Program-made: the position numbers and the translations under genes | Notes under the pieces: generated by a model | Databases searched by the model: none | What the model was told of the DNA's origin: nothing | What the model saw: only the letters and a program-made list of their open reading frames with translations | In this document: in pieces, positions 61,031-64,000 of the stretch | How the letters are laid out: each line of letters opens with the position of its first letter | How positions within the stretch are numbered: position 1 is the stretch's first letter | Origin: Lithospermum erythrorhizon | Lineage: Eukaryota > Streptophyta > Magnoliopsida > Boraginales > Boraginaceae | NCBI GenBank assembly: GCA_019722365.1 | Contig: JADFUC010001774.1 | Location: 1-64,000, forward strand | Reading direction: 5' to 3' | Length of the DNA stretch: 64,000 nt

Positions 61031-62225
61031 TGACGATATTATTGTAGGGGTAGTTTTGTCACTTTAATTGTTTACTAATTAACGGATTGATCTATGTTTA
61101 CCAGCATGCGCGTTTGATACTTTATATTTTAAAGTAACCCATTTGATCACCAAGACTTTCAAAATTGACCTCTTTGTTTTTTCATTCCAAATTTTGAGAT
61201 TGACCACTCAGCCACGGTTATATATCTTAGCTTCCTTGTGGCTAGGAAACTACGACTTTGTGTGTTGGTATTGTGGCTCAGCTGTGTTATGACTATTTTA
61301 TTTCACTTAATTCTTTTTTAAATAATTTTTCTTTTCTAATTACATTTATGAATATTTTTAGTTGTTTAACTTATAATTATGTTTAAGTCTTCATTTGTTA
61401 TATATGATTGTAATAAATAAATTTTTCTAACTTGTCAATTATTATGATTATTATTTGAATGATCTAGTTAATTTTAACATGACAAAATACTTTGAATTGA
61501 ACACTTAGAGTTGCATCTATATTTCTAAAATGTGAAAGATGTTCTACTTAATATATCTTTATATTAAAATAATTGGTATAGTGACTAACAACCAAAGTCT
61601 ATCATTTTAATAATCCAATATACTACTTGCTTTTTGTCAAAATATATAACTCAAAAATTTAATTTCATGAGTATATATGATAAATGATAATAATAATAAT
61701 AAAATTCTGAAATAATTCATTTATTATAATCATATCCCATAATTAAATGAAGACTTAAATTATAATAATTATAGAGTTAAAAAATTCATAAACAACTAAA
61801 AATATTTATAAACGATAATTTGAAAAGAGAAGTTCATTTAAAAAGGATGAATTGAAATACATATGTATTCAGAATAACCGAGCCACAAAACTAAGACAAA
61901 GTGTAGTTAATAATGAGTGGCGGGGAAGCTATAGCCAAAGGGGTTGGGGTTTCGAATCTCATCCTCTCCCTTATTTAGTCAAATTTAGACGGAAAAAATA
62001 AAGAGATCAATTATGAAAAGTTTGGTTATTAGGTGATCAATCCGGTGGTAGTAAACAAGTAAGAAATATCGCTACTGATAATGTCGCGTAATGATGGCAG
62101 CTTAATGGAGGATTAACGAAATTTGGGCGAAAAATCAAATAGAAAGCAAAGAAAGAGGCAGCGTGATAAATATAGGTGATTAACGGGAATATTATTCATC
62201 ATAACTTATAATCCGTACTCCGTAA
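61031..62225. mobile_element. Foldback (long inverted repeat) element, inner left arm, loop and right arm
   Basis: 61040-61430 and 61715-62110 are inverted copies. Left arm words in order are GTTTACTAATTAACGGATTG, TTGACCTCTTTGTTTTTTC, TTGTGGCT(C), AAATATTTTTAGTTGTTTA and TTTAAGTCTTCATTT. Their reverse complements occur on the right in mirror order: AATGAAGACTTAAA, TAAACAACTAAAAATATTTA, GAGCCACAA, AAATAAAGAGATCAATTATG and CAATCCGGTGGTAGTAAAC. The ~285 bp centre (61430-61715) is AT-rich and codes for nothing. The right arm continues to ~62225 and pairs with 59385-59567. No transposase is present, so it is a non-autonomous DNA element or an inverted pair of repeats. Confidence 0.75.
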
Positions 62226-64000
62226 AACTCTTCTTTGCAGAGAACTGACGTTTTATATAGCGATAATTTTTATGACAATTTCTTTTAGGGATTCGGAACA
62301 TATATCTCTTGTCTGAAACTGTAATTAGGTAACACCAATTTGGAAGCTATTGGTTTGATGGCGACATTCATGTAGTAACTAAACTGAAATTAAATCACAA
62401 ACCAAAATATTCATTGCCATTGAATGTCATAAGTCCGTCAATCCACTGATTTCTTTGATGTGATATGAGCATTATTTAAACAAAAGTTGATGAGATGAAA
62501 TTCACGTAATTGATTTTTCGTATTTATTTTCCTTACAATTTTTATTAATCTGGGCAGAAGAATAAGGGATGTTCGCACTACACCATTAGGATAAAGCGCA
62601 CACAATCATTTTGAAATATCAATATTACTCTCAAAACAAAAATAAAGTTTTCCTCAAAATCATGTCCAACACAACAAACATGGCCTAGCTAACGGGAATA
62701 TTCAATTGACTTAGTTCAATCTATGTTACACAATACTTTGGATGGTCCAGAAACTTATTGCGTAGGGGGGAAATAGGAAAATAGGGTGTGCATCTATAGT
62801 CTTGACATCAATAGGAAAAATTAATGTGAGGAGTGAATTACTTGAATGTGTAGAAGATGGAAAAGATCCCTTTCGGTTTTCTTTCCCTATCAAGATGTGA
62901 CAGATCCATCAGTACATGAAACATGGTAATAGGATGGCCCATCCATTAAACATAAATTTAACAAACAATGGTGACAAAATCCACCATTTCACAATAATTT
63001 TACTGCATTATTTTCTTTTTCAATTGTGATTATTGTTTATATTGTTCATGCCAACTATACGGGAAGCTGCTATATCAACTTTTACGTCATTTCATCTTTC
63101 TTAATTCTGATGATTATTGGCTTATGTTTGTAACATACTGTATATACGTAGGATTCTACTGTACATACATATTTGTAAACGACAAAAATACATGGACGGA
63201 TGACTAGTTCTATTAGATTGATACACATACATGTTTTTTTTTTTTTTTCATAATTTGTTGTTACTCGTAATTGGTTGTTTGTTTCTCATAACCATGTATA
63301 CCAGTATTTTTAACTTAATACCTAAAAGGGTACATTTAATCGTCAAGTGGGAAGAGGTAAAATTCAATTATATGTAGGAAATCGCTAAATTACGTAATCT
63401 CATGATGCTATTCAGTTGTGTAAGTGGCTACATTCATTCTAATTTCGACCTGTTGCTGATTAGTGATTACTTGTAAGGATGGATTACCGTACCTGTAACA
63501 TAATTGATGGGCATCAAGGTGATAATTCATTTATATATTGTTGCTATCAAAGTGGTCCTCATATGCCAGATTTGGAAAAGATTTCGATTTTTTTGTTACA
63601 AAAAGATGTTTTGGTTTTTCAAGATTCTTAAATTACCATTGACATTTTTATGCAAAACTGAAATACATAAAGGACCTATTGCCTCAACTAGAAATTTCCG
63701 TGGGGTGTCTTTGTGAAAGTAAAATATGTCAAATACTTAATGGGAAAAAAATATGTTAAACATAATAAATGAATAACCACTAATGATACTTTAACAAAGA
63801 AATAGAAGAAATTATAAAACCAAGAGTTTGCCTATTTTTAATCAACCAACCATTATGAAATTTGAATACTAACAAATTCTTATCAGAATAATGTAACATT
63901 GTACTTAGTCTATAACGAATCCTCTTGCATATTCGTAAAATTGTTTGACTATAACTTAAATGCTAATGTTCAATTATTACCCTTTTGATATAATTAAATA
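62226..64000. other. AT-rich intergenic DNA, no gene seen
   Basis: No frame longer than 70 codons and nothing recognisable. A poly-T run lies at ~63235-63249. It could be the flank of a neighbouring gene outside the window. Confidence 0.5.

Overview
The window is nuclear DNA from a flowering plant, probably a eudicot. It holds a spliced 12-exon plant kinase gene, Ty3/gypsy chromovirus-like and Ty1/copia retrotransposon remains with plant-type termini, and a large AT-rich satellite array. The species cannot be named from the sequence alone.

Layout. 1-1418: leader, primer-binding site and truncated LTR of a minus-strand Ty3/gypsy element. 1419-33680: about 21 kb of a roughly 155-160 bp tandem satellite, cut into three blocks (1419-4311, 12439-23161, 26111-33680) by a nearly complete retroelement (4312-12438, TSD CTATT/CTAAT) and a solo LTR (23162-26110, TSD AAAAT). 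The satellite is not a simple monomer array. Monomer types follow an 8-monomer higher-order order of about 1.23-1.25 kb, with type-specific linked variants. 33681-41147: an LTR fragment and two solo LTRs of the same broad family (34649-37056 and 37124-41142). The second LTR contains a further 1.3 kb insertion. 41148-46745: no gene recognised; degenerate repeats and AT-rich DNA, with a GC-rich island at about 43980-44470.

46746-52002 (+): the only gene I can support. It encodes an ankyrin-repeat Raf-like protein kinase of the plant integrin-linked-kinase group, closest from memory to Arabidopsis AT4G18950 (BHP). All 12 exons join in frame to 475 residues. The exon 9 acceptor lacks an AG, and the catalytic loop reads HRDLDP instead of HRDLKP.

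52139-58715 (-): a decayed Ty1/copia element with two short LTRs, starting 137 bp after the kinase stop codon. 58716-64000: a degenerate ~31 bp repeat, a foldback (long inverted repeat) element whose left arm is split by a Ty3/gypsy LTR-PBS-gag fragment, then AT-rich DNA without a recognisable gene.

How it fits together: this is a satellite/heterochromatin edge grading into a gene. The retroelements were inserted after the satellite formed, as shown by target duplications made of satellite sequence. Most short reading frames in the window are chance frames in repeats.
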